DNA from: Marinomonas alcarazii
GTDB lineage: Bacteria; Pseudomonadota; Gammaproteobacteria; Pseudomonadales; Marinomonadaceae
Direction of reading: 5' to 3'
Assembly: GCF_003208215.1 (NCBI RefSeq)
Contig: NZ_QKLW01000001.1
Coordinates: forward strand, 824,234-888,233
Length of the DNA: 64,000 nucleotides
Part shown: piece after piece, positions 8,626-16,713 of the stretch
Numbering within the stretch: the stretch's first letter is position 1
How the letters are laid out: every line of letters starts with the position of its first letter
Notes under the pieces: generated by a model
Told to the model about the DNA's origin: nothing
Seen by the model: the letters and a program-made list of their open reading frames with translations, nothing else
Database searches by the model: none
Position numbers and translations under genes: made by a program

Positions 8626-9780
8626 ATGACCAGCCGAATCAAGATCAGTAGTGCGTTTGATGGCGGTAACATCTCCGTTATTAATGCTTCGGAGCCGGAC
8701 AATATTAGAGTAAAGATCCCTAATGATACAAACTCTAAATTTTTGCAGTGGTTTTATTTTCGTTTACAAGGCGGCATGGGTGAACAATGTGTCATTCAAT
8801 TTGAGAACGCTAGCGATGCTGCTTACCCAGATGGTTGGGTCGATTATCAAGCGGTAGCCTCTTACGATAGAGAGTATTGGTTCCGTGTTCCAACAGAATA
8901 CGTAGACGGCAAATTGGTAATTACGCATCAACCCGAGCAAGACAGTGTGTATTACGCGTATTTTGCGCCATACAGCTATGAGCGTCATTTAGATATGATC
9001 GCTTGGGCAGCAAGTAATGAAGATTGCATTACCGATCATTTGGGTGAAACGGCAGAAGGTCGTGACATCACTTTGTTAGAAATCAGCAAAACCCAAGGTT
9101 TAGCCAAAAATATCTGGATTATTGCGCGTCAGCATCCAGGTGAAACCATGGCTGAATGGTTTGTCGAAGGTTTGCTGGAGCGTTTGTTTGATGAGTCTCA
9201 TCCGGTTGCACGTGCTTTGTTGAAGCATTGTCGATTTTATGTCGTTCCGAATATGAATCCAGATGGCGCTGTGCACGGTAATTTGCGAGTGAATTCTAAA
9301 GGCGTGAATTTGAACCGCGAATGGAAAAATCCAACGGCAGAATTCAGCCCAGAAGTGTTGGCAGTACAAAAGAAAATGGCTGAAACAGGCGTTGATATGT
9401 TCTTAGACATTCATGGTGATGAAGCTCTGCCTGTGAACTTCGTTGATGGATGCCAAGGTGTTCCATCCTTTGATGCTCGTATGGAAGCCATGGAGACCTT
9501 GTTCAAAAATATCTTCACTGCTGTTAGTCCGGATTTTCAGACTGAGATTGGTTATACCCCAGATCAATTTGGTGAAGCGAATTTGACGGTGGCAACAAAA
9601 TGGGTAGGGGAAACCTATAAATGTTTGTCTTTTACCTTAGAAATGCCATTTAAAGACAATCAAAATTTGCCTGACGATATAGTTGGCTGGTCACCTGAGC
9701 GCGCTAAGATTTTGGGTGCGGATGTCTTGTATCCTATTTATCAAGTGATCATGAGTTCTCATATGAAAGCCGACGACTAA
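8626..9780 (+). CDS. M14 family zinc carboxypeptidase (cytosolic CCP-like)
   Basis: Predicted zinc carboxypeptidase of 384 residues resembling the cytosolic carboxypeptidase (Nna1/CCP6-like) branch of M14. An N-terminal beta-sandwich-like domain (about 1-120) precedes the catalytic domain. Zinc ligands are H170 and E173 in RQHPGET and H263 in LDIHGDE; substrate-binding residues appear in NMNPDG (209-214) and LNREW (229-233); the catalytic glutamate is probably E339 in SFTLEMPF. AAGGAAG precedes the ATG. There is no signal peptide, so it acts in the cytoplasm. Eukaryotic relatives trim C-terminal glutamates; bacterial substrates are unknown. The efpL gene follows about 160 bases later. Confidence 0.92.
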   Translation: MTSRIKISSAFDGGNISVINASEPDNIRVKIPNDTNSKFLQWFYFRLQGGMGEQCVIQFENASDAAYPDGWVDYQAVASYDREYWFRVPTEYVDGKLVITHQPEQDSVYYAYFAPYSYERHLDMIAWAASNEDCITDHLGETAEGRDITLLEISKTQGLAKNIWIIARQHPGETMAEWFVEGLLERLFDESHPVARALLKHCRFYVVPNMNPDGAVHGNLRVNSKGVNLNREWKNPTAEFSPEVLAVQKKMAETGVDMFLDIHGDEALPVNFVDGCQGVPSFDARMEAMETLFKNIFTAVSPDFQTEIGYTPDQFGEANLTVATKWVGETYKCLSFTLEMPFKDNQNLPDDIVGWSPERAKILGADVLYPIYQVIMSSHMKADD

Positions 9781-9941
9781 GAGTCGTTGGCATTTCGAGA
9801 TTTTTGACCGCTTTGTTGATGAAATGATGATTTATTATCTAGCGAATATTGGCAAACTGGATTAGGATCTTGCTTTCAAAATTGCAATGAATTTAATACC
9901 CATTTTTATTTTTATAGAACGTAATTTTAGGACGAAGAAAA

Positions 9942-10514
9942 ATGCCTAAGGCAAGTGAGATCAAAAAAAATGTTGCCATTAGTTATGACAACAAAACATA
10001 CATTGTAAGGGATATTGAACGCTCTGTACCTCAGGGGCGTGCTGGCGGCAGTCTTTACCGCATGCGCATGTACGATGTTGTAACGGGGCGTAAACTGGAT
10101 GAAACATTCAAAGACTCCGATATGATCGATCTGGCCGATCTTGTTCGTCGTCAATCGATGTTTTCATACTCTGATGGCGACGAATATGTTTTCATGGACA
10201 ACGAAGACTACACGCCATACAGCTTGAATAAGAGTGCAATTGAAGAAGAAATTCTGTTTGTTAATGAAGACACTGTTGGTATTCAAGTTGTTTTGGTTAA
10301 CGATGCACCTGTTGCTATCGAGTTACCTACGAATGTTGAGTTAGAGGTTGTTGAAACGGATCCTTCTATCAAAGGCGCTTCTGCAACGTCACGTAACAAG
10401 CCAGCTAAATTGTCGACTGGTGCGGTTATTCAAGTGCCAGAACATATTTCTACTGGTGACCGTATTAAAGTTAACGTTGAAGAGCGTAAGTTTGCCGGTC
10501 GCGCTGAAAAGTAA
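9942..10514 (+). CDS. efpL: Elongation factor P-like protein EfpL (YeiP)
   Basis: A 190-residue EF-P paralogue that helps ribosomes through proline-containing stalling motifs. The three beta-barrel architecture is evident: a KOW-like N-domain, a central OB domain ([15 protein letters not shown]), and a C-terminal OB domain ending [15 protein letters not shown]. The loop that contacts the peptidyl-transferase centre carries R33 (PQGRAGG), aligning with the unmodified arginine of E. coli YeiP rather than the lysine that EpmA modifies in EF-P. An AGGA ribosome site precedes the start. It is followed directly by a strong terminator, so it is the last gene of its unit. Confidence 0.95.
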   Translation: MPKASEIKKNVAISYDNKTYIVRDIERSVPQGRAGGSLYRMRMYDVVTGRKLDETFKDSDMIDLADLVRRQSMFSYSDGDEYVFMDNEDYTPYSLNKSAIEEEILFVNEDTVGIQVVLVNDAPVAIELPTNVELEVVETDPSIKGASATSRNKPAKLSTGAVIQVPEHISTGDRIKVNVEERKFAGRAEK

Positions 10515-10541
10515 GACTTTCAGTTCTTGTGAAAGAATATA

Positions 10542-10571
10542 AAAAAATGCAGCCAATTGGCTGCATTTTTT
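10542..10571. terminator. Bidirectional terminator between efpL and trmJ
   Basis: A perfect palindrome ATGCAGCCAATTGGCTGCAT is flanked by A7 on the left and T6 on the right, located between the convergent efpL and trmJ genes. It should terminate both strands. Confidence 0.92.
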
Positions 10572-10604
10572 GTTTTAGCGAATCTTGATTAAAAAGCCGT
10601 ATGC

Positions 10605-11387
10605 TTATTCTTTGTTAGTAGAATCCTTTAATGCGTCTTTGGCTTTTTTCTCTGGGTGGTTGTTGGCTTCGGTTAAACCTGCTTCACGTTGTACGGCGGC
10701 CAGTACACCTCGTAAAATCCCCAATTCTTGTTTCTCAGGGCGAGAGCGATTGAAGAATCTATGCAGCTTGTCTAAAACCTTACCCGGATGGTTACGAATG
10801 ATGAAGTTGATGCCATAAAGGGTCTCTTCTAAATGATCATAGAACAAATCCATGTCTTTTTTGTGCGGGTATTCAGGCGTTTCTTTTTTGTAGTTCTCTT
10901 TGTTTTGGTTTGCCATCCAAATTTCATAAGCCACTATTTGTACAGCCTGTGAAATGTTCAATACAGGGTATTCATCATTCGCATCGATATAAACTTGGCG
11001 GTGACATTGGGCGATTTCATCGTTTAGCAAGCCCGTTGTTTCACGACCAAATACGATAGCAACATTGTGATTAACCGCTTCAGGAATAACGCTTTCAGCA
11101 CATTCACGCGCATTCATGATAGGAAGTTGGAAGGTGCGATGACGAGCACTGGTCCCGATGACAAGGCTACAGTCAGCAATGGCTTCTTCTAGCGTGTCAA
11201 CGATAGTGGCGTTTTCTAATAGGTCAACAGCGCCAGCAGCTCGACTGGTGGCTTCTTCCGATGGGTAGTCATTTGGATCAACCAGATAAAGATTGGTTAA
11301 GCCCATGTTCTTCATGGCTCGGGCAATCGCACCGACGTTGCCAGGATGGAAGGTGTTGATTAGTACAATTCGGATGTTACTTAGCAT
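10605..11387 (-). CDS. trmJ: tRNA (cytidine/uridine-2'-O-)-methyltransferase TrmJ
   Basis: SPOUT-class methyltransferase that 2'-O-methylates position 32 of tRNA with S-adenosylmethionine. It has 260 residues, near the E. coli length. SpoU motifs are clear: NTFHPGNVGAIARAMKNMG (12-30), the VFGRETTGL motif 2, and the knotted AdoMet site YPVLNISQAVQIVAYEIW. A basic C-terminal extension (about 160-260), found in TrmJ proteins, aids tRNA binding. The gene is 40 bases downstream of the start side of a J-domain gene on the same strand but is probably transcribed from its own promoter. Confidence 0.94.
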   Translation of the reverse strand: MLSNIRIVLINTFHPGNVGAIARAMKNMGLTNLYLVDPNDYPSEEATSRAAGAVDLLENATIVDTLEEAIADCSLVIGTSARHRTFQLPIMNARECAESVIPEAVNHNVAIVFGRETTGLLNDEIAQCHRQVYIDANDEYPVLNISQAVQIVAYEIWMANQNKENYKKETPEYPHKKDMDLFYDHLEETLYGINFIIRNHPGKVLDKLHRFFNRSRPEKQELGILRGVLAAVQREAGLTEANNHPEKKAKDALKDSTNKE

Positions 11388-11427
11388 GGGTCGTGAAGTA
11401 CTCAGGGTTATTTGTCAGTTAGGATAG

Positions 11428-12729
11428 TTATGGCTTTAGTGTGAGCGATTGCTCTGTGCTAGCAAAATCGACATTTTCTAAGATGACTTTGCTTGTGTCA
11501 TTAAATATGAATTGATTACAGGCGTGATGATACAGTGAACCGGTCTCTAACACCAATCGGTAGTTGCCTCTTGGGATGTAATTTGCGGCATAAGCTTGTT
11601 TTCCATACAAGTAGATGGAAAAGGGCGCTTGCCCATCGTATGACTCAAAAGTCAGTATGCTGTGCTCTGGCAATTGGTTAAGAATACGCAGTCGGCTGCT
11701 GCCTTCTGCTTTACCAATTAACTCACCGTGTTGCGGGGCAATCCCAGGCTGGCCGATGCAGCCTGTTTGCATAGCGTGTTGCACATTGCCATAACCAATA
11801 TTTTTGGTTTGAACCCAGCCATTGACACCTTGAAAGCGTACAGTCAACCAATCACCTTGGAGTTTTATTCCTAGCAAGTCTGCATTGGTTGGTATGGTTT
11901 TTAGGATGGCACTGGATGTATCTGGTTCGGCATAAAGCGTTGTATTGGTAAGTGTATAGCCAGGCCCAACGCGGAATTGAGGATACAGGCCGCTTACATA
12001 GGTTGCTGTTTGCGGTGATGGTGTTGCTTTTTCCTTGGAAGATTGCCAATAGAGCGTGGCATATATTCCGGCGGCGAAACAAGCGATATAAGTTGCAGCT
12101 CGAAAGGCCGCTTTTGCAGCATCTAATCGAATAGGTCGGCTGACAGGTGTGCTTTGTTGAGTGCTCCCACTTTGATAATCGTCGTCATCGTCTACAAAAG
12201 ATTGGTAAGGCGGTATGTCTGACTTTTCATCATTTGGGCTATCTGTGTAGCTGTAGCCTTGTGAGGTGAAATTTTTAGAGGCTTTGAACGCCTCTTCATA
12301 GAGCGCCTTAACGCGTTTTTCTTTGAGCGTGTTTCGCGCGGCTTTAATCGCTTCATTACGGGTTTTCTCGTGATGAGCATTGTTACGCTTCATTTCTTCG
12401 TAAGCACGCTGTCGCTCTTTGATGAAGGCTTCTTGTTCTTTGTCTGTCGCTTTCGAAAAATTGGAATAACGGTTTTTTGCGCCAGAGCTGTAGGTATTTT
12501 CGCTTGTAAAGCTAAAGGGCTTCCAGTCATTGACTAAGGCGCCTTGGCGAATAGCGCTGATGACATTCTCATAGGACGTTTGAAGCCTTATAAATAACTC
12601 TGTGGTGTCTGTATCTGGATTTTTATCGGGATGATAACGCCTTGCTAAACGTCTAAATGCGGCTTTTGCCTCCTGCTCACTGGCACTGGCGGGGATGTCC
12701 AGTAATTGATAGTCGTCTTTTAGGCTCAT
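11428..12729 (-). CDS. J-domain protein with transmembrane anchor and C-terminal SH3-like domain
   Basis: A 433-residue protein with unusual architecture. Residues 1-63 are a J domain with the HPD motif (YHPDKNPD), so it should stimulate a DnaK-type Hsp70. Residues about 95-155 are a charged, coiled-coil-prone segment. One membrane helix lies near 206-228 (AATYIACFAAGIYATLYW). Residues about 250-310 look like a bacterial SH3 domain (YAEPDTSSAILKTIPTNADLL ... VNGWVQTKNIG). If the J domain is cytoplasmic, the SH3 part is periplasmic, suggesting recognition of cell wall or an envelope protein. No signal peptide or glycine-rich/zinc-finger DnaJ region is present. It is a type C co-chaperone; function unknown. 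Confidence 0.83.
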   Translation of the reverse strand: MSLKDDYQLLDIPASASEQEAKAAFRRLARRYHPDKNPDTDTTELFIRLQTSYENVISAIRQGALVNDWKPFSFTSENTYSSGAKNRYSNFSKATDKEQEAFIKERQRAYEEMKRNNAHHEKTRNEAIKAARNTLKEKRVKALYEEAFKASKNFTSQGYSYTDSPNDEKSDIPPYQSFVDDDDDYQSGSTQQSTPVSRPIRLDAAKAAFRAATYIACFAAGIYATLYWQSSKEKATPSPQTATYVSGLYPQFRVGPGYTLTNTTLYAEPDTSSAILKTIPTNADLLGIKLQGDWLTVRFQGVNGWVQTKNIGYGNVQHAMQTGCIGQPGIAPQHGELIGKAEGSSRLRILNQLPEHSILTFESYDGQAPFSIYLYGKQAYAANYIPRGNYRLVLETGSLYHHACNQFIFNDTSKVILENVDFASTEQSLTLKP

Positions 12730-12783
12730 GGGATTTTGGTTACTTACCGTTTTATATCTAGGAAAGAATAAGTGTATGACGCA

Positions 12784-14574
12784 TTATGCACGATTTACAG
12801 GCTCTGACAAAGGCAGATCTTTTTCCGCTAACAAGGCAAGGTACTCAACTGGCGTCATAGGGCGGTACAAGTGGTAACCTTGTCCAATTTGGCAGCGCCA
12901 TTGTCGCAATAGTTGCAATATGCCTTCGGATTCAATCCCTTCCGCTACGCTTGTTATGTCAAGCGCTTTGCTCAGGTCGATCATGTTACGGCATAAAATT
13001 TGACTTTGCGGATCATTCAATAAGTTCATCACGAAAAATTGATCTATTTTTAATTCGTCTGTTTCTAGAGCGACTATATTTTGCATTGAACTATAGCCTA
13101 CACCAAAGTCATCGATGGCAATTTTAAAGCCAGCATTATGGAGTTGTTTAACATTGTTATGAACAATTGTGTTGTTATCAAACACACTGGTTTCTGTGAT
13201 TTCTATGGTAAATTTTTGTGCTTCTAGTTGATGCTTTGTCACACTCGTTACCATTCGACGAGCAAAACCTTCTTGCAATAGATCAAGCGCTGAGATGTTA
13301 ATAGATAAATATTGATTAGCCACTGCTTGTGGATTTGCAGAAGCCCAAGAAAAGACCTTTTCAATCAGCATGTCTGTGAGCTTGTAAATTAAACCTGTCT
13401 GCTCGGCTAGGGGGATAAATTCACTAGGGGAAACTTGACCTAGGTATTGGTTGTGCCAGCGAATCAATACTTCACCGCCAACAAGGCTCTGGTTTGTTAA
13501 ATTGACCTGTGGTTGGATGTCGAAATACAACTTTTCATGCTCAATGTCGTTCGTGAGTAAGGTAATGAGGTTGAGCTGATGGGCATGATTATTTTTTACA
13601 TTGTCTGTAAAGGCGGCCCAATTCCCCGATGAGTATGTGACAGACTGACTTGCTGTAAGGGCATTTTTATAGAGCGTATTCAGATCATGACCTTGTGAAG
13701 GGTAAAGAGCCGTACCAATTTTATATTGGGGTCTAAAGTGTATTCTATCTAGCTGTGTGGGGTTATCTAAGACCCGTTGTAAATCGCGAATGAGCTCTTT
13801 TAAATAGGTAGGCTCGGTGCTGATTACTACTAGGTGGGTTGCAGTAAGTCGAATAAGCTTTTTGGTACTCTTGTTTGGAAGAGGAAACGACATTAGACCT
13901 GTAAATTTTATTAACTGGTGATGAATATTGCTGATTGCTTCACCAATGACAGAGTCGGCTTTCACAGGGCCTAAAGCTTGGCTTAATGTTTGATGATTAC
14001 TCATATCAATCATAATAAGGGCAAGCTCATGAGCGTCCTTGTCAGACTCTTTTAATAACTTGGGTAACTGATCGAAATAGTAGGCTCGGTTTGGTAAACC
14101 TGTTGTTATATCTGTGATGGCATGCAGTAATCGATTTTGCTCAATGTGTTTTGCCTTATCGGCAAACGCAAATGAAAACCCCAGTAACTGTAATATGCAT
14201 GCGATGGGGAGGATTGATTCAGTAATGAGATTGATAGGTAGAATTTTCCAGAAAATCAACGTATTTAAGATGCTGCCAGCGATCAGAAAGAGCCAAGAAA
14301 ATAAATAAAATCGTACAGCTGTAAAGCCTTTTAGATAGGCTTTGATTCCCCAATATAAGCATATAATTAACATAAACAATTCTAGCCCAGCAAAGAACAA
14401 GGCTGAGGATTTGACTGAGATGAATTGTGTTGCAACCAAAAAGGTAATGAATAAGACATCACCGTATTGTCTTATCAGTGACTTTCGTGAAGGAATTTGC
14501 ACTTCTTGAAGGAATTTGCACTTCTTGAAGGAATTGCACGGTAAATCGGAAAAGTATCCAAGCACCAATGCCAA
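12784..14574 (-). CDS. Downstream fragment of a split sensor gene: membrane helices, degenerate GGDEF, EAL phosphodiesterase
   Basis: C-terminal part of a cyclic-di-GMP signalling protein. Four hydrophobic helices (about 38-128) complete the seven-helix bundle begun by the upstream fragment. A GGDEF domain starts at HAITDITTGLPNRAYY, but its signature is replaced by IRLTATHLVVIS, so cyclase activity is unlikely. The EAL domain keeps the catalytic set with EVL for EAL (GGEVLIRW), EITET, IDDFG, KID, VAEGIE and QGY, so it may hydrolyse cyclic-di-GMP. The first 30 residues are read from the wrong frame of the 19-bp duplication and are not native: the native reading joins at the lysine after VQIPSR. 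Removing one repeat unit gives a single 835-residue protein. Confidence 0.85.
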   Translation of the reverse strand: MALVLGYFSDLPCNSFKKCKFLQEVQIPSRKSLIRQYGDVLFITFLVATQFISVKSSALFFAGLELFMLIICLYWGIKAYLKGFTAVRFYLFSWLFLIAGSILNTLIFWKILPINLITESILPIACILQLLGFSFAFADKAKHIEQNRLLHAITDITTGLPNRAYYFDQLPKLLKESDKDAHELALIMIDMSNHQTLSQALGPVKADSVIGEAISNIHHQLIKFTGLMSFPLPNKSTKKLIRLTATHLVVISTEPTYLKELIRDLQRVLDNPTQLDRIHFRPQYKIGTALYPSQGHDLNTLYKNALTASQSVTYSSGNWAAFTDNVKNNHAHQLNLITLLTNDIEHEKLYFDIQPQVNLTNQSLVGGEVLIRWHNQYLGQVSPSEFIPLAEQTGLIYKLTDMLIEKVFSWASANPQAVANQYLSINISALDLLQEGFARRMVTSVTKHQLEAQKFTIEITETSVFDNNTIVHNNVKQLHNAGFKIAIDDFGVGYSSMQNIVALETDELKIDQFFVMNLLNDPQSQILCRNMIDLSKALDITSVAEGIESEGILQLLRQWRCQIGQGYHLYRPMTPVEYLALLAEKDLPLSEPVNRA

Positions 14575-15310
14575 AAACGACGAATAAGTTATTGATTAGC
14601 CATTGGCTAATCGTTTCCGAAAATATCCACCGATTAAAGCCCGTAATTATCGATAACGCGAGGAATATGACGACATTCAGCCCAAGATAGTAGATAAATC
14701 CTGGTTGCCTTAGTAAGACAAACACAAAGACATTGTGCGCCAGTAAAATCCCCAAGCTGCTAATAATAAAAGTCCAAAATAACAATTTTTGTTCTTTTTT
14801 CTGTGCGGCTTTTTCACTATCAAACAGTTTGAAAGGAGTTAGTAGGGGGCTGTTGCCCTGCTTTCTAACCAATAAGGTGGTTACTTCATCAGGTGAAAGA
14901 GTAACGGGTATCCAAATTCCATCGTATTTTTGTTGATCATCTTGCCAGTTATCCAGCGCGCCTCTTTTCCAATGCTGCTTAAGGGTGTCGCCATGGAAAA
15001 GGAAAAAATCTAGGTGTTCAATAACGTAGTAATTCAAGTTAAGGTAAAACGAAGGCTGCGAGCTTGGAGCGTCGCCTATTGGAAAAGACAACTTATGCCA
15101 ATAAGCTTGGTTTGAAAAATGTTGCGACGGCTCGTAGTGGCTGGTTTCAAATTCGGTTGAAAACAATGCCTCTTGTGCTGAGAGTGGATATGTTTCTTTT
15201 AACGTCGGGAGGGTTTTATCAATCCTGATCTCTTCATTCGAAATAGCTGTCAGAGGTGCGCATAAGAGCGTCGTTAGTAGGACAGATAATAAAATTCGCC
15301 TAGATACCAT
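14459..15310 (-). CDS. Upstream fragment of the split sensor gene: exported 7TMR-DISM extracellular domain and first membrane helices
   Basis: N-terminal part of the same gene. A signal peptide (to about residue 24) is followed by a 7TMR-DISM extracellular jelly-roll-like domain (about 30-170; YWHKLSFPIGD, WIPVTLSPDEVTTLLVRKQGNSPLLTPFKLF), then three membrane helices (about 175-265). The reading is native to VQIPSR (residue 269) and then runs 14 foreign residues to a stop because of an extra 19-bp repeat unit at 14488-14534. DISM domains are thought to bind carbohydrate or small ligands. Alone, this fragment would lack the output domains. Either the gene is inactive in this isolate, is switchable by slippage, or the duplication is a sequencing or assembly error. 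Confidence 0.85.
   Translation of the reverse strand: MVSRRILLSVLLTTLLCAPLTAISNEEIRIDKTLPTLKETYPLSAQEALFSTEFETSHYEPSQHFSNQAYWHKLSFPIGDAPSSQPSFYLNLNYYVIEHLDFFLFHGDTLKQHWKRGALDNWQDDQQKYDGIWIPVTLSPDEVTTLLVRKQGNSPLLTPFKLFDSEKAAQKKEQKLLFWTFIISSLGILLAHNVFVFVLLRQPGFIYYLGLNVVIFLALSIITGFNRWIFSETISQWLINNLFVVFGIGAWILFRFTVQFLQEVQIPSRSANSFTKVTDKTIR
14488..14534. repeat. 19-bp tandem duplication causing a frameshift
   Basis: The 9-mer TGAAGGAAT occurs at 14488, 14507 and 14526, exactly 19 bp apart, and the intervening bases are identical in both units. Deleting any one 19-bp unit joins the two flanking reading frames exactly (2527 - 19 = 2508 bases = 836 codons including stop). The ancestral sequence would keep two copies of the 9-mer 19 bp apart, an ideal substrate for replication slippage. 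Confidence 0.93.
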
Positions 15311-15463
15311 TCCGTTCGATCCTATTTTACTAAAACGACGACGTTATTAATTCATTATATAGGCCTTTTTATGATGGCTTTGCTGCATCTTTTCTTGCAA
15401 TCGTAAGGGCTTTCTTAAAATATAGGCGACATTTCAAATTTATGTACACTGTTTAGGATTTTT

Positions 15464-15946
15464 ATGAGCGATAAACTTACCCATTTGGATCATCAAGGCC
15501 ATGCCCACATGGTGGATGTCTCAGATAAGGAAATTACTAAGCGTACAGCGACGGCTCAGGCTATTTTGCTTATGCAGCCTAGTACCTTGATTAAGGTTAT
15601 TGAAGGGGGGCTGCCAAAAGGAGATGTACTGGCAACGGCTCGTATTGCTGGCATTCAGGCCGCTAAGAAGACCTCTGACCTGATACCGTTATGTCATCCG
15701 TTGATGTTAACCAAGGTAACAGTGGACATAAATGTTGCGAGTGACTGTGAGTTAGAAGTGTTGTGCACTTGTTCACTGTCCGGCAAAACTGGCGTGGAAA
15801 TGGAAGCATTGACCGGCGCCAGTGTCGCTGCATTGACGCTTTATGATATGTGCAAAGCCGTTGATAAAGGTATCGTAATTCAGAACGTGTCTTTGCTAGA
15901 AAAGAAAGGCGGAAAAAGCGGTAATTGGAGTAAAGCTAATGTCTAA
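15464..15946 (+). CDS. moaC: Cyclic pyranopterin monophosphate synthase MoaC
   Basis: Molybdenum cofactor biosynthesis. MoaC converts the MoaA product 3',8-cyclo-7,8-dihydro-GTP to cyclic pyranopterin monophosphate. At 160 residues it is the standard length. Family motifs are present: [18 protein letters not shown] near the N-terminus, [13 protein letters not shown] at 69-81, and [30 protein letters not shown]. It overlaps moaD by 8 bases, and moaE follows, forming a compact moaCDE operon. No moaA or moaB is in the window. A clear Moco riboswitch is not visible in the roughly 150 bases upstream. Confidence 0.97.
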   Translation: MSDKLTHLDHQGHAHMVDVSDKEITKRTATAQAILLMQPSTLIKVIEGGLPKGDVLATARIAGIQAAKKTSDLIPLCHPLMLTKVTVDINVASDCELEVLCTCSLSGKTGVEMEALTGASVAALTLYDMCKAVDKGIVIQNVSLLEKKGGKSGNWSKANV

Positions 15947-16193
15947 GGTAAGAGTGGTTTTTTTTGCCTCGTTAAGGGAAAGAATTGGTCATAGTGAGTA
16001 TATGACTGAGTTAGACGCCCCTTTAAGTATTGCTGAGCTCAAGCAACAATTAGCATCTGAATTAGATAAAGGTCAGGCATTACTTGAAAAAGGCATTCAA
16101 GCTTCAATTGACTTCGAATTCGCAAGAGATGCGGATCTTGTACTCAAGGACGTAAATGAAGTGGCTTTTTTTCCACCCGTTACTGGAGGTTAA
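15939..16193 (+). CDS. moaD: Molybdopterin synthase small subunit MoaD
   Basis: Ubiquitin-like sulphur carrier of 84 residues ending in the required Gly-Gly (PPVTGG), whose C-terminus is adenylated by MoeB and then carries the thiocarboxylate used by MoaE. The beta-grasp pattern ([14 protein letters not shown] at the N-terminus, [12 protein letters not shown] at the C-terminus) is typical. Its start lies inside the end of moaC and its stop directly abuts the moaE ATG, indicating translational coupling and equimolar synthesis. Confidence 0.96.
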   Translation: MSKVRVVFFASLRERIGHSEYMTELDAPLSIAELKQQLASELDKGQALLEKGIQASIDFEFARDADLVLKDVNEVAFFPPVTGG

Positions 16194-16643
16194 ATGATTC
16201 TGGTACAAGAAAACGATTTTGATGTTGATGCTTTATACAAAAGCCTATTAAAAGCCAATAAAACGGGTGCTGTTGCCATGTTTGTTGGCCTAGTTCGTCA
16301 GTTTGCTGATGACCCAGAAGAAGATTCAAGCTTTGAGCTGGAGCATTATCCTGGCATGACCGAGCATAACTTGCAGGCAATTGTCAATGAAGCGTATTCT
16401 CGATGGCCTCTTTTGGACGTTTGTGTAGTGCATCGTGTTGGTCGTTTAAAAGTGGATGATCAAATTGTTTTTGTTGGCGTGAGTGCATCACATCGAGCTG
16501 AAGCGTTTCAGGCATGTGACTTTATTATGGACTATTTAAAAAGCAGAGCCGCTTTTTGGAAAAAAGAGTCTAAAGGCAATGAAAGTCATTGGGTAGAGGC
16601 CAATATTAAGGATGAGAAAAGCTTGGAGCGTTGGTCAAAATAG
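16194..16643 (+). CDS. moaE: Molybdopterin synthase catalytic subunit MoaE
   Basis: Large subunit of molybdopterin synthase, 149 residues, which inserts two sulphurs from MoaD thiocarboxylate into cyclic pyranopterin monophosphate. Conserved parts are GAVAMFVGLVRQF near 24-36, LELEHYPGMTE-type sequence at about 44-54, HRVGRLKVDDQIVFVGVSASHR, and the active-site lysines in WKKESKG near the C-terminus. It is the last gene of moaCDE and is followed by a strong terminator. Confidence 0.96.
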   Translation: MILVQENDFDVDALYKSLLKANKTGAVAMFVGLVRQFADDPEEDSSFELEHYPGMTEHNLQAIVNEAYSRWPLLDVCVVHRVGRLKVDDQIVFVGVSASHRAEAFQACDFIMDYLKSRAAFWKKESKGNESHWVEANIKDEKSLERWSK

Positions 16644-16663
16644 TTTGTGTTAAACAGAAAAGA

Positions 16664-16701
16664 CGAACAAGGCCCCTCTAAGAGGCCGTGTTCGCCTTTT
16701 T
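16664..16701 (+). terminator. Terminator of the moaCDE operon
   Basis: An interrupted stem CGAACA-GGCC-CTC / GAGGCC-TGTTCG (16664-16694) is followed by CCTTTTT, 20 bases after the moaE stop. The convergent integrase gene ends at 16714 and may also use the structure. Confidence 0.85.
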
Positions 16702-16713
16702 GGGCTCTAGTCT

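Noticed and set aside
15311..15463. Molybdenum cofactor riboswitch before moaC.
   Set aside because: The 150-base upstream region is AT-rich and shows no multi-stem structure that I could recognise.
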